Source: Arenibacter antarcticus (GTDB lineage Bacteria > Bacteroidota > Bacteroidia > Flavobacteriales > Flavobacteriaceae). Taken from it: a stretch of 64,000 bases of DNA. A model generated the notes under the pieces. That model saw nothing but the letters and a program-made list of their open reading frames with translations, searched no databases and was not told the DNA's origin. Shown piece by piece: positions 28,333 to 38,126 of this stretch. The stretch spans positions 3,148,001-3,212,000 of the forward strand of contig NZ_CP166679.1 in NCBI RefSeq assembly GCF_041320605.1. The letters run 5' to 3'. Numbering within the stretch: position 1 is the stretch's first letter; each line of letters opens with the position of its first letter. Position numbers and translations under genes: made by a program.

Positions 28333-29862
28333 ATGAAAATCAAAAATAGTACAGTTTATTTATTTATGGGATTATTGGTTTTGTTAAGTTGTTCCGAAAA
28401 AATGGAAACCATAAAACCTCCTAATATCATCTATATTTTAGCCGATGATATGGGGTATGGAGATGTATCCATTTACAACTCGGAGTCTCAGATTAAAACC
28501 CCGAACATTGATCGATTGGCATCGGAAGGGATGAGGTTTACAGATGCGCACTCGCCTTCAGCGGTTTGCACGCCTACCAGGTATGGAATTTTAACAGGGA
28601 GATATTCCTGGCGGTCCCAGTTGCCTACAGGAGTGCTGCGAGGTTATGGTCAGGCACTGCTGGAAAAAGATAGGATTACCGCGGCTTCATTATTAAAAGA
28701 AAATGGGTATACCACCGGGGTAATCGGAAAATGGCATTTGGGACTGGATTGGGTCTTAAAAGAAGGCTATAAAGACTCCATAAACAGTAAAACTGCCTAC
28801 ATCAACGAATTTGGGCTGATTACTGAAATGAACGGAGATTGGATCGATTTCACAAAAAAACCTACAGATGGGCCCTTGAACCACGGATTTGATTACAGTT
28901 ACATTTTGCCCGCATCATTAGATATGGACCCCTATTGCTATTTGGAAAATGATGTTTTAACTGCCTTGCCAAACGACTATACGCCAGGAAACGATCTGGA
29001 TACGGGGTCTTATGCTACTGGAGCTTTTTGGAGACCGGGACGCATAGCCAAAGACTTTGATTTTTATGATGTTTTACCACGTTTTATAGATAAGGCTAAA
29101 GAATTTGTTAAATCCCAATCACAGAGCAAAAAACCATTCTTTCTGTACTTGCCTTTGGCTGCCCCTCATTCACCCTGGGTGCCAAAAAAAGATTATGAAG
29201 GCGCTTCAGGAGCTGGTCAATATGGCGATTTTGTGCAAATGGTGGATGCCCAAGTGGGAAGTTTCCTAAAAAGTTTGGATGAAAACAAGTTATCAGAAAA
29301 TACGATCGTGATTTTCGCAAGCGATAATGGTCCGTTCTGGAAGCCAGATTTTATAGCACAATTTAATCATAAGGCTGCCTATAAATATCGTGGTATGAAA
29401 GCGGATATATATGAAGGTGGTCACAGAATACCATTTATAGTGCGATGGCCGGGGAAGGTGAAAGCGGGATCGGTAAGTAATTTCAAAACGACGCTGACGA
29501 ATTTGATTGCAACTTGTGGCGATATAGTTGGTATACAGTTAAACGATAGAACCGGGGAGGATAGTCAGAGTATCTATCCCATTTTATTGGAGGATGATGA
29601 AAAGAAAGCTGAAGCAAGGCCAATTGTTCACCACTCATCCATGGGTTATTTTGCCCTTAGGAAAGGGGATTGGAAACTCATTGAGAAAAGAGGATCTGGA
29701 GGATTTTCGATACCCATTGTTGTTGAACCAAAGGCTGGGGAACCAGTAGGTCAGCTCTACAACATGGTAGAGGATCCTTCTGAAACCAACAATTTATACA
29801 ATAAAAAACCCGAATTGGTTAGGGAACTATTGTCGGAATTGGACAGTATCAGAAATCATTGA
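28333..29862 (+). CDS. Formylglycine-dependent sulfatase lipoprotein (C-T-P-T-R type)
   Basis: Family S1 sulfatase of 509 aa. A signal peptide ends at Cys20 (LLSC). Metal-binding Asp pair is in YILADDMGYGD (38-39), and the modified cysteine motif C79-T-P-T-R83 is followed by YGILTGRYSWRS. GKWHLG and the later ASDNGPFWKPD supply further active-site residues. The signature around CTPTRYGILTGRYSWRS resembles hexose/hexosamine 6-sulfatase-type members, but I do not assign a subfamily. It is separated from its neighbours by 85 and 55 bp. It requires a formylglycine-generating or anaerobic maturation enzyme, not encoded in this window. Confidence 0.93.
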   Translation: MKIKNSTVYLFMGLLVLLSCSEKMETIKPPNIIYILADDMGYGDVSIYNSESQIKTPNIDRLASEGMRFTDAHSPSAVCTPTRYGILTGRYSWRSQLPTGVLRGYGQALLEKDRITAASLLKENGYTTGVIGKWHLGLDWVLKEGYKDSINSKTAYINEFGLITEMNGDWIDFTKKPTDGPLNHGFDYSYILPASLDMDPYCYLENDVLTALPNDYTPGNDLDTGSYATGAFWRPGRIAKDFDFYDVLPRFIDKAKEFVKSQSQSKKPFFLYLPLAAPHSPWVPKKDYEGASGAGQYGDFVQMVDAQVGSFLKSLDENKLSENTIVIFASDNGPFWKPDFIAQFNHKAAYKYRGMKADIYEGGHRIPFIVRWPGKVKAGSVSNFKTTLTNLIATCGDIVGIQLNDRTGEDSQSIYPILLEDDEKKAEARPIVHHSSMGYFALRKGDWKLIEKRGSGGFSIPIVVEPKAGEPVGQLYNMVEDPSETNNLYNKKPELVRELLSELDSIRNH

Positions 29863-29917
29863 TCCCAAAGTTAAATACACTAACATATATAGTTTTAACA
29901 GTTTAAAGATCATCTGT

Positions 29918-32578
29918 GTGAAATTACAACCGATCATTCCATATAAAAAAATCGCTATCGCTCGCTACCTGTTAACGAGCATGCTGCTTATCTTATTATC
30001 CTGTAAGTCTGAAACGGATGGGGCAATAAACGAGCGTATTTTAATGGATAACATTAGTATTCCCAAAGGATTTGTTATTGAGAAAATGTATAGTCCCGAG
30101 GAGCACCAACAGGGCTCTTGGGTAAGTATAACGCAAGATGATCTTGGCAGGCTGTATACTTCGGATCAGTTTGGTTATTTGTATCAGATAACACTACCCA
30201 GTGAGACCAATAAACTAGATAGCCTAGCAGTTAAAAGACTAGATGTAGAGATTGGCCTTGCACAAGGTTTGCTTTGGCATAAAGATGTGCTCTACGCATT
30301 GGTTAATTCAAATGTCAACCGTGATTTGCTTATTCATAGCGGGTTATATAAAATCACAGACGCTAGCGGAGATGGGAATTTGGATAAGGTAGATACCCTA
30401 AGAGTTTTTAAAGGTAGTTTTGGGGAACATGGCCCCCATAATATAGAATTGTCTCCCGATAAAAATTCGTTGTATGTCGTGCTAGGTAATCGAATAGTAA
30501 TTCCAGATGGATTGGACAGTTATGTGCCGAAAGTCTGGGGTGAAGACAATATATTACCCGTAATAACAGACCCCAGTGGTCATGCCAATGAAATAATGGC
30601 ACCTGGCGGATGGGTAGCAAAAATTGATTTAGAAAGTGAAGAATGGACGGTTCATAACGTAGGAATGCGGAATACCTATGATATTGCCTTCAATCAGGAC
30701 GGTGAACTTTTCGGTTTTGACTCTGACATGGAATTGGATTTGGGGATGCCTTGGTATCGGCCTATACGTCTTTGTCACCTTACGAGTGGCAGTGAGTTTG
30801 GTTGGCGCAAAGGAACTGGAAAATTTCCGGAGGAATATCCCGACAACCTTCCCGGAATAGCTAATCTAGGACAGGGTTCACCTACCGGCCTGATGAATGG
30901 GGAAGGATTAAGGTTTCCGTCCTACTATCAAAATGGATTGTATCTTTTTGACTGGAGTTATGGCACAATGTATTTCGCGAGTCTTACTCCAAAAGGGAGT
31001 AGCTATTCCGTCGAAATAGAGGAGTTTTTGTCCGGGGTACCCTTGCCATTGACCAACGGTATTGTGGGCCATGATGGTTCCATGTATTTTCTCACCGGAG
31101 GTAGAAGATTGGAATCTGCTTTGTACAAGTTAACATACACTGGCGAGGAGTCGACTGAGATTCGCAACTTGACTGAAAACATCCAAGGGGCGGCCGAGAG
31201 GAATTTACGGAGGGAGTTGGAGGTGCTTCATGAGCAAAAGGCTGCTGATAAAATCGATTTTATTATAGAGAATTTGGATCACCCAGATCGGTTTACAAGA
31301 TTTGCGGCCCGGATTGCCATGGAAAATCAGGATTACAGTATTTGGAAGAACGAAATATACAACAGCAAATCTCCTTTAAAAACAATTGTACTTGCTATAT
31401 CCATTGCCCGGCATGGCACTGATGTGGACAGATTTCGGGTACTAGATAAATTGTTGGAAATTAATTGGTCATCACTGCCTGAGTCACAGCAGGTAGATTT
31501 CATTAGAGCTATTGAATTACTATTAATCAGAACAGAAGAAAAATTACCCGAGGCTGTAATAAAACGGTTGACGGATGTGTTGATTCCCGCATATCCCAAG
31601 AGTACAGATATCATCAACAGAGAACTATGTAAAACATTAAGCTTTTTACAGATACCCGCAATTATAGAGCCTACACTGAAAATGATGGAACGGGACACTG
31701 TAATCACAGCGAAGCAAAAAGCCAACTATTTATCAGGAGATATTTCCGGGAGAAACGAGCAATATGGAAGTCAAGTCGAAGAAATGCTTCAAAACATGCC
31801 GAATGCCCAACATATAAGCTACGCAAAAAGTCTTAGTACTCTGAAAAGGGGTTGGACAAACGAATTAAGGGAAAGGTATTTTAATTGGTACAACAGGGCT
31901 TTAAAGAAATCTGGAGGTAAATCTTATGCCCAATATATCAGGAAAATTCAGGAAAGGGCTTTAACCAATGTTCCTATAGCTGAACGTCAATATTTTGAAG
32001 CTTTGGCTACCGAGGCTGTTCGGGAATCTAATAATTTGATGCAGGGCGTAGTGCAACCCAAAGGGCCTGGGCAAAACTGGACCGTTGCAACTATGAAATC
32101 TGCATATGCAAATAATAAGAATAAGGTGAATTATGAAAATGGGCAGAATTATTTCAAGGCATCATTATGTGTTAGTTGTCATAGCGTAAAGGGGGTTGGC
32201 GGCAATTCAGGCCCTGAATTAACTCAATTAGGTACCCGGTTTACAATTTCCGATATGGCGGAAGCAATCATTGATCCATCGAGTAGTATTTCTGACCGAT
32301 ATCGTTTTACCGAATATCATTTGCCAGAAGGAAGAGTGGTAACTGGTAAAGTACTAAAAGAGACGAAAAGTGAATTAGAAATAAGTACCAACGCATTTTC
32401 CCCGAGTTTGACAACGATTATTAAAAAGAAAGATATTATCAAACAGGACGAGTCGCCCATTTCGGCTATGCCCCCTGGTTTGATTAATCGGTTAAACGAG
32501 AAAGAGCTCAGCGATCTTCTGGCATTTTTAATTTCAGGAGGGGATAAAAACCATAAAATTTACCATGAATCGAAATAG
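29918..32578 (+). CDS. Haem-binding dehydrogenase-like lipoprotein (propeller plus HEAT-like plus C-terminal CxxCH)
   Basis: An 886-aa lipoprotein with a GTG start and signal ending at Cys29 (LILLSC). Residues about 45-400 form a propeller of the putative membrane-bound dehydrogenase type common in Planctomycetes and Bacteroidota (PKGFVIEKMYSPEE, HGPHNIELSPD, GLLWHKDVLYAL). A helical repeat region (about 410-700) comes next. The C-terminal domain carries haem motif CVSCH at 751-755 and the family block GGNSGPELTQLG... EAIIDPSSSISDRY... LPEGRVVTGKV. It probably oxidises a carbohydrate and passes electrons to haem. The stop overlaps the start of the DUF1080 gene by 14 bp, a tight link between putative oxidation and 3-keto-glycoside cleavage. 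Confidence 0.85.
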   Translation: MKLQPIIPYKKIAIARYLLTSMLLILLSCKSETDGAINERILMDNISIPKGFVIEKMYSPEEHQQGSWVSITQDDLGRLYTSDQFGYLYQITLPSETNKLDSLAVKRLDVEIGLAQGLLWHKDVLYALVNSNVNRDLLIHSGLYKITDASGDGNLDKVDTLRVFKGSFGEHGPHNIELSPDKNSLYVVLGNRIVIPDGLDSYVPKVWGEDNILPVITDPSGHANEIMAPGGWVAKIDLESEEWTVHNVGMRNTYDIAFNQDGELFGFDSDMELDLGMPWYRPIRLCHLTSGSEFGWRKGTGKFPEEYPDNLPGIANLGQGSPTGLMNGEGLRFPSYYQNGLYLFDWSYGTMYFASLTPKGSSYSVEIEEFLSGVPLPLTNGIVGHDGSMYFLTGGRRLESALYKLTYTGEESTEIRNLTENIQGAAERNLRRELEVLHEQKAADKIDFIIENLDHPDRFTRFAARIAMENQDYSIWKNEIYNSKSPLKTIVLAISIARHGTDVDRFRVLDKLLEINWSSLPESQQVDFIRAIELLLIRTEEKLPEAVIKRLTDVLIPAYPKSTDIINRELCKTLSFLQIPAIIEPTLKMMERDTVITAKQKANYLSGDISGRNEQYGSQVEEMLQNMPNAQHISYAKSLSTLKRGWTNELRERYFNWYNRALKKSGGKSYAQYIRKIQERALTNVPIAERQYFEALATEAVRESNNLMQGVVQPKGPGQNWTVATMKSAYANNKNKVNYENGQNYFKASLCVSCHSVKGVGGNSGPELTQLGTRFTISDMAEAIIDPSSSISDRYRFTEYHLPEGRVVTGKVLKETKSELEISTNAFSPSLTTIIKKKDIIKQDESPISAMPPGLINRLNEKELSDLLAFLISGGDKNHKIYHESK

Positions 32579-33296
32579 TAACTCCAAAACATACTTTATG
32601 CAAATCAACTTTTTCGCTTTAGCACTATGTCTTTTATTTTTTGCCTGTAAGACACCAATGAAAACATCCAAAGAACAAGTGGAAATAATTTCACTCTTCA
32701 ACGGGGAAAATCTGGATAAATGGACAGGAGATTCGCGTATTTGGTCTGTAGAAAATGGTTGTATCGTTGGGCGGACAACCGATGAAAATCAGATTGAAAG
32801 GAACACCTTTTTAATTTTTGAAACTCCATTTTCCGATTTTGAACTTAGGTTTAAATACAAAATCATTGGAGGTAATAGTGGGGTACAGTACCGATCAAAG
32901 GTCCTTGATGAAGATTTGTTTATTGTAGGGGGGTATCAGGCAGATATGGAAGCGGGAACCCAACATTCGGGAATTTTATATGAAGAAAAGGGTAGGGGTA
33001 TTTTGGCAAAAAGAGGCGAAGCAGTTGTTGTGGATGAAAAAGGACAAAAATCTGTAGATCAATTTGCAAATAGTGAAAGCATTCAGGAAAATATAAAGAG
33101 TGAACAATGGAATGCCTATAGAATTGTTGCCCATGGTAATCATTTGCAGCACTTTATTAACGGGCATAAAACTATTGATGTTATAGATAAAGAAATAGAA
33201 AAGAAATCCGATTCGGGCATAATCGCATTGCAAGTGCACAAAGGACCCAATATGGAGGTTTATTATAAGGATATTATGATAGGGAAAAAGCCATGA
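32565..33296 (+). CDS. DUF1080 lipoprotein (3-keto-disaccharide hydrolase family), single domain
   Basis: A 243-aa exported protein: signal peptide ends at Cys28 (LFFAC), so the start at 32565 (overlapping the previous gene) or ATG at 32598 both work. One LamG/jelly-roll DUF1080 domain fills the rest: SLFNGENLDKWTGD, FSDFELRFKYKIIGGNSGVQYRS, GYQADMEAGTQHSGILYEE, and the C-terminal GIIALQVHKGPNMEVYYKDI. The family is linked to hydrolysis or hydration of 3-keto-glycosides formed by sugar oxidoreductases. The next sulfatase starts inside its last codons (ATGA overlap), so expression is coupled. Confidence 0.88.
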   Translation: MNRNSNSKTYFMQINFFALALCLLFFACKTPMKTSKEQVEIISLFNGENLDKWTGDSRIWSVENGCIVGRTTDENQIERNTFLIFETPFSDFELRFKYKIIGGNSGVQYRSKVLDEDLFIVGGYQADMEAGTQHSGILYEEKGRGILAKRGEAVVVDEKGQKSVDQFANSESIQENIKSEQWNAYRIVAHGNHLQHFINGHKTIDVIDKEIEKKSDSGIIALQVHKGPNMEVYYKDIMIGKKP

Positions 33297-34879
33297 TTAT
33301 AAAAAATATAATTAAAATTATTTTATATGTAGGAACAGTGGTGCTAGCGGTTTCACTTAGCTCCTGTTCTGTTGAAAAACCTAAGGATAAGCGTCCGAAT
33401 ATTGTACTGATCATGGCAGATGATATGGGCTATTCTGATATTGGCTGTTACGGAGGTGAAATTGCCACCCCTAACCTCGATTTTCTGGCTGCCAAAGGTG
33501 TTCGGTTTACTAATTTCTATAACGCAGCCAAATGTTGCCCTACAAGGGCATCGCTCTTGACGGGAGTGTATCATCATGAAGCCGGTATGGGGCGTATGGT
33601 ATCCGAATCTGGAAAGGAGATAAAACCCGGACCCTATCAAGGATTTTTAAACAACCAAACCATAACCCTTGCAGAAGGGCTAAAAAGGGCAGGATATGCT
33701 ACCTATATGTCCGGAAAATGGCATGTAGGCGAGCGCAAGGAACATTGGCCGACCAAAAGAGGTTTTGACCAATATTTTGGTTTGATAAGCGGTGCAAGTA
33801 GCTACTATGAGTTATTGGATCAAAAAGAAAGAAAGCGGGTCATGGCCTATAATGGAGAATCATGGCATCCTCCGTCCGAAGGTTTTTATATGACAGATGC
33901 TTTTACTGACAAGGCCATATCATTTATTTCGGAGCATGAAACAAAAGATTCAGACCAACCCTTTTTCTTATATCTAGCCTACAACGCTCCCCATTGGCCT
34001 TTGCATGCTTTGCCCGAAGATATTGCTAAATATGAAGGTAAGTATACTATAGGCTGGGATGAGATCCGAAAAAACAGATTTGCAAAACAACTGGAGTTAG
34101 GCATTGTGAAAAGCAACTCAATTTTATCTTCACGAACGTTGACCATACCTTCTTGGGATTCTGTAGAGAATAAAGAGGATTGGGCTTTCCGAATGCAGGT
34201 ATATGCAGCAATGGTAGATCGAATGGATCAGGGCATTGGCAAAGTAATAAAACAATTAGAAAAGGCCGGGGAATTAGATAATACCCTTATTGTTTTTATT
34301 TCGGACAATGGTGGTAGCGCCGAAAATGTGGAAAGCCGGAATCTAGATATCGACGGGAGTGTCATTGGTGAAAAGGGCTCCTATAAAGCCTATAAGGAAC
34401 CATGGGCCAATGCATCAAATACTCCTTATAGACAGTATAAAAACGATATGTATGAAGGAGGAATAGCATCTCCATGTATAGTATACTGGGCAAAAGAAAT
34501 AAAGGAATCTAGAATAGAATCAAATCAGTTCGGTCACATATTGGATATTATGCCTACGTTTTTGGAAGTGGCAGGAGTGGATTATAGCGAAGTTTCCAAT
34601 GGCCAATTATTGATTCCCTTGAAAGGGCAGAGTATTTTACCAGTTCTCAATAATCGGACAATAACTAGGGATAAGCCCTTTTATTGGGAATTTGCCGGGG
34701 CAAAGGCAATGAGGTCCGGAGATATGAAATTGGTAAAGGGAACTACTACCGATTGGGAACTGTACAATTTGGAGAATGATCCCCATGAATTAAGCGATTT
34801 AAGTGCTGAAAAACCTGGGATGGTAGAGGCTATGAAAAATTCCTATCAGGAATGGGCAATAGAAGTAGGAGTTAAATGA
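33293..34879 (+). CDS. Formylglycine-dependent sulfatase lipoprotein (C-C-P-T-R type)
   Basis: Arylsulfatase-like S1 enzyme of 528 aa. Signal peptide ends at Cys25 (SLSSC). RPNIVLIMADDMGYSDIGCYG gives the metal Asp pair (43-44). The formylglycine site is C81-C-P-T-R85, followed by ASLLTGVYHHEAGMG. GKWHVGER and ISDNGGSAEN follow as further active-site segments. The VYHHEAGMG context is typical of the large arylsulfatase group (S1_4-like), whose members act on diverse sulfated sugars. Both ends overlap neighbours by 4 bp (ATGA), so it is translationally coupled to the DUF1080 gene and to the next sulfatase. Confidence 0.93.
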   Translation: MIIKNIIKIILYVGTVVLAVSLSSCSVEKPKDKRPNIVLIMADDMGYSDIGCYGGEIATPNLDFLAAKGVRFTNFYNAAKCCPTRASLLTGVYHHEAGMGRMVSESGKEIKPGPYQGFLNNQTITLAEGLKRAGYATYMSGKWHVGERKEHWPTKRGFDQYFGLISGASSYYELLDQKERKRVMAYNGESWHPPSEGFYMTDAFTDKAISFISEHETKDSDQPFFLYLAYNAPHWPLHALPEDIAKYEGKYTIGWDEIRKNRFAKQLELGIVKSNSILSSRTLTIPSWDSVENKEDWAFRMQVYAAMVDRMDQGIGKVIKQLEKAGELDNTLIVFISDNGGSAENVESRNLDIDGSVIGEKGSYKAYKEPWANASNTPYRQYKNDMYEGGIASPCIVYWAKEIKESRIESNQFGHILDIMPTFLEVAGVDYSEVSNGQLLIPLKGQSILPVLNNRTITRDKPFYWEFAGAKAMRSGDMKLVKGTTTDWELYNLENDPHELSDLSAEKPGMVEAMKNSYQEWAIEVGVK

Positions 34880-36387
34880 TATTTAAAAAAGTCAAGGTGA
34901 TAGTATCCAAAATGAAGACAAACGATGTGTCAAAAGCAAAGGGACTACTTTTAGTCTTGACGATTTGCTTAGGATTTCTATTGAGTAACTGTTCCTCTAA
35001 TCAAAAAGATATGGCAAGACCAAACGTCTTATTTGTCGTCTTTGATGATCTAAATGATTGGGAAGGCAGTATGTTCGGACATCCCCAGAGTATTACCCCG
35101 AATATCGACAGGTTAGCTGCGAAAGGTATTTTGTTTAGCAATGCACATAGTGCAGGCACCATGTGCTGCCCGTCACGAACTTCGGTAATAACAGGGTTAA
35201 GGCCTAGTAGAACTGGAGTCTACAAAAATACGGACACCCCTCTAGATCTTTATAAAAGCGAAAGAACCCTCAATAAACATTTTAAGGAGAACGGATATTT
35301 TGTGGCCGGTGCAGGTAAGATTTTGCACAAGTTTCACTATGAGGAAAACGATTGGGACGAATTTGCAGACAATTATAAAGACAAAAGTATTGTAGGAAAA
35401 GCAGAGAATCCGGAAAAGAGAAATATAACTAAGGTGAGCGGAAGCCTAGCATGGGGTCCTTTTTCTTCACCCGATTCCTTGACCTTCGATGGCAAAACTG
35501 TGGATTGGGTCAGGGAAAGAATTAATCGTAACCATGACAAGCCATTCTTTCTGGCCTGTGGTATTTACCGCCCGCATATTCCATGGTTTGTACCCGAAAA
35601 GTATTTTGAGCTACATCCCTTGGAGGAAGTAAATCTTCCTTTGATAAAAGAAAATGATCTAGACGATGTTCCATTGTCCGCTAAGAATATAGCCTACTCA
35701 ACAACCAATTTTGGTGATGACAACGACCTACATAATACAAGTGTAAATAGCGAGCATGAGACCATCAAAAAACGAGATCAATGGCCAGATGCAGTGCGGG
35801 CATACCTCGCCGCCGTAAGTTATGCCGATGCACAATTTGGTCGATTGCTCGATGAGTTGGAGAATAGCCAATATGCCGATAACACCATTGTGGTGCTATG
35901 GAGCGATCACGGGTGGCATTTAGGGGAAAAGGAACATTGGCGAAAGGCCACATTATGGGAGGAGGTAACTAGGGTTCCACTAATCATTTATGATCCTAAA
36001 AATGCGGCAAAAGACGAATGCGAACAAGCAGTTAGTCTAATAGATATTTATCCCACCTTGATTGAACTGTGCGGTTTGCCTCAAATTGACAAACTGGAAG
36101 GCGAGAGCTTGGTTCCCCTATTAATCGATCCCAAAGCTAAAAAAACCAGTCCAGCTATTTCAAGTTTAACTCCATCTTTTCATTCTATAAGAGATAATCG
36201 GTTTAGATATACTTCCTACGGAAACGGGGAAGAGGAATTGTATGACCATGAAACAGATCCACAGGAATGGATAAATGTTGCGGACGATATACATTATTCG
36301 GCAATAAAGGAAAGGCTTAAAACCTTTATCCCGAAAAATGCCACCCAGCCAACGAAAGGAATTTATAACAAACTAAACCAGAAATAA
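34876..36387 (+). CDS. Iduronate-2-sulfatase-like formylglycine-dependent sulfatase
   Basis: S1 sulfatase of 503 aa, resembling the S1_7 group that includes iduronate-2-sulfatases and related algal-glycan sulfatases. The start at 34876 overlaps the preceding stop; an internal ATG at 34912 also fits. Signal peptide ends at Cys39 (LLSNC). RPNVLFVVFDDLNDWEG gives the Asp pair (57-58), and the modified site is C97-C-P-S-R101. GAGKILHKFHYEEND, the block WSDHGWHLGEKEHWRKATLWEE (shown here as HGWHLGEKEHW and KATLWEE) and the short C-terminal region are typical of this group. It is followed by another sulfatase after 9 bp. Confidence 0.92.
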   Translation: MIFKKVKVIVSKMKTNDVSKAKGLLLVLTICLGFLLSNCSSNQKDMARPNVLFVVFDDLNDWEGSMFGHPQSITPNIDRLAAKGILFSNAHSAGTMCCPSRTSVITGLRPSRTGVYKNTDTPLDLYKSERTLNKHFKENGYFVAGAGKILHKFHYEENDWDEFADNYKDKSIVGKAENPEKRNITKVSGSLAWGPFSSPDSLTFDGKTVDWVRERINRNHDKPFFLACGIYRPHIPWFVPEKYFELHPLEEVNLPLIKENDLDDVPLSAKNIAYSTTNFGDDNDLHNTSVNSEHETIKKRDQWPDAVRAYLAAVSYADAQFGRLLDELENSQYADNTIVVLWSDHGWHLGEKEHWRKATLWEEVTRVPLIIYDPKNAAKDECEQAVSLIDIYPTLIELCGLPQIDKLEGESLVPLLIDPKAKKTSPAISSLTPSFHSIRDNRFRYTSYGNGEEELYDHETDPQEWINVADDIHYSAIKERLKTFIPKNATQPTKGIYNKLNQK

Positions 36388-36396
36388 GATAGCGTT

Positions 36397-37986
36397 ATGG
36401 AAATGTTTAAAAAAAGATACCTACTGGTATTGGCTATTATCTTTCTTTTTGGTTCATGTAACGGAATAAACCGATCGAAAAAAGTAAAACAAAAAAGTCC
36501 CAATATCATTTTCATTCTAACCGATGATCAGGGGTGGACACATAGGTCGCACAGGGCAGACCCAAATATACCGGAATCGGAAAGTGACTATTATGAGACT
36601 CCGAATATGGATAAGCTTGCGAAATCTGGAATCTTGTTTACAGAAGGTTATGCGCCCAATCCAATCTGTTCCCCGAGCCGACATAGTATCATGTTAGGGC
36701 AAAATGCAGCCAGACACATTTATAACAAGGATTTGGATTGGTATAAAAAAACGTCGGATTGGCTTACGATTCCAAGAGCCATTAAAAAGGCAAATCCGAA
36801 ATATAAAACCGCCCATTTTGGCAAATGGCATATTGCCATGGAGCCAAAGGTTGCCGGTTTTGATTATGATGATGGAATGACGTCTAATAATGGCGGTGAA
36901 ATCTTTGAAGATGGATTTATAAATATAAAGGAATTTACAAAAGTATCCGACGAGTACCTGGAGGCTAATAATATCCAAAACCCTACAAATATGAGAAGGG
37001 CCGGTAAACCAAGTGGCCATTGGAACGATGAAAATGCTAAGGATATTTTTGGAATTACGGATCGTGCAGAAGCATTTATGAAAGGGAGTATTGCAGAGGG
37101 AAAACCTTTTTATGTGCAGCTATCTCATTATGCTGTTCATCTTTCCTTGGTTTCGCGGAAGGAGACGTATGAATATTTCAAGAACAAAAAACGTGGAGAA
37201 CGGCATACCAATCCTGAATTTGCCGCCATGCTTAAAGATTTGGATACCGGTGTTGGTAGGATCATGGATTTTGTAAAGTCTATGGGTATTGAGGACAATA
37301 CCTACATCTTTTTAATGGGAGACAATGGAGGGCGATTATCGTTAAATCAAATAGCTAAAATTGACCATAATAAAGAATTGGTAGAAGCGTATTATTCAAC
37401 GCAAAATGAAAGAAATATTCCGTTGCGAAATGGGAAACACTCCTTCTATGAGGGTGGTTTAAGGGTGCCGTTCATCGCTTCTGGTCCAGGAATCAATGCA
37501 AACAGAGTTAGTAGGACACCCGTAACCGGATTGGACCTTTTGCCTACGTTCACCGATCTGGCCGGCGGAGATGTAGAAATGCCGAAGGAGATCGATGGTG
37601 GAACAATGGCACCACTACTTCTAAATGAAAGTGAGGAAAAAGTAGTGCGGAACAGCAAATATTTAATATTTCATCAGGGATCCCACCGTCCACCGCGCAG
37701 CGCTATACAAAACGATAAATACAAACTTGTCAAATATTGGCCTTCGAAAACTGATCAGGAAAATAGACCTACAATAGAGCTGTTCCATATTGCGGAAGAT
37801 TTGGGAGAAACTATGAATATTATTGAAATGCATTCCGAAATAGCAAAGGAACTGGAACTTGAACTAAATAAGTTTTTGGACACTACAAATGCGGAAACGG
37901 GTAATCAAAAAGTTAAGGGACCATACTATCGCTTAATGGATGATTTGGGGAAAACCCCCGAAGAGGAAAGATGGGATAGTGAATAA
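36397..37986 (+). CDS. Formylglycine-dependent sulfatase lipoprotein (C-S-P-S-R type)
   Basis: S1 sulfatase of 529 aa with signal ending at Cys21 (LFGSC). SPNIIFILTDDQGWT gives the Asp pair; the formylglycine site is C91-S-P-S-R95 in APNPICSPSRHSIMLG. HFGKWHIAME and LMGDNGGRLSLNQ follow. An unusual insertion after the first Asp pair (HRSHRADPNIPESESDYYETPN) lengthens the N-terminal loop relative to the sister sulfatases. With the preceding two it forms a run of three consecutive sulfatase genes with overlaps or a 9-bp gap. Its active-site motif and flanks differ from those sisters, so it probably attacks a different sulfate position. Confidence 0.92.
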   Translation: MEMFKKRYLLVLAIIFLFGSCNGINRSKKVKQKSPNIIFILTDDQGWTHRSHRADPNIPESESDYYETPNMDKLAKSGILFTEGYAPNPICSPSRHSIMLGQNAARHIYNKDLDWYKKTSDWLTIPRAIKKANPKYKTAHFGKWHIAMEPKVAGFDYDDGMTSNNGGEIFEDGFINIKEFTKVSDEYLEANNIQNPTNMRRAGKPSGHWNDENAKDIFGITDRAEAFMKGSIAEGKPFYVQLSHYAVHLSLVSRKETYEYFKNKKRGERHTNPEFAAMLKDLDTGVGRIMDFVKSMGIEDNTYIFLMGDNGGRLSLNQIAKIDHNKELVEAYYSTQNERNIPLRNGKHSFYEGGLRVPFIASGPGINANRVSRTPVTGLDLLPTFTDLAGGDVEMPKEIDGGTMAPLLLNESEEKVVRNSKYLIFHQGSHRPPRSAIQNDKYKLVKYWPSKTDQENRPTIELFHIAEDLGETMNIIEMHSEIAKELELELNKFLDTTNAETGNQKVKGPYYRLMDDLGKTPEEERWDSE

Positions 37987-38126
37987 TAGAATTTTGATTG
38001 TTGAAGGATGTCTTCGATAGACATGATTATCAATGAAACGAAACTAAAAACAAGGGCAGTAGTATTGCCAAATAGATTTACTATAGGGAGGGAATTTAAG
38101 TGCAAATACAATAAAACATAATTAGG

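Noticed and set aside
38008-38024. Inverted repeat ATGTC-N7-GACAT before the GH92 gene
   Set aside because: Only 5-bp arms with a different geometry from the CRP-like sites; could be chance and no T tract follows.
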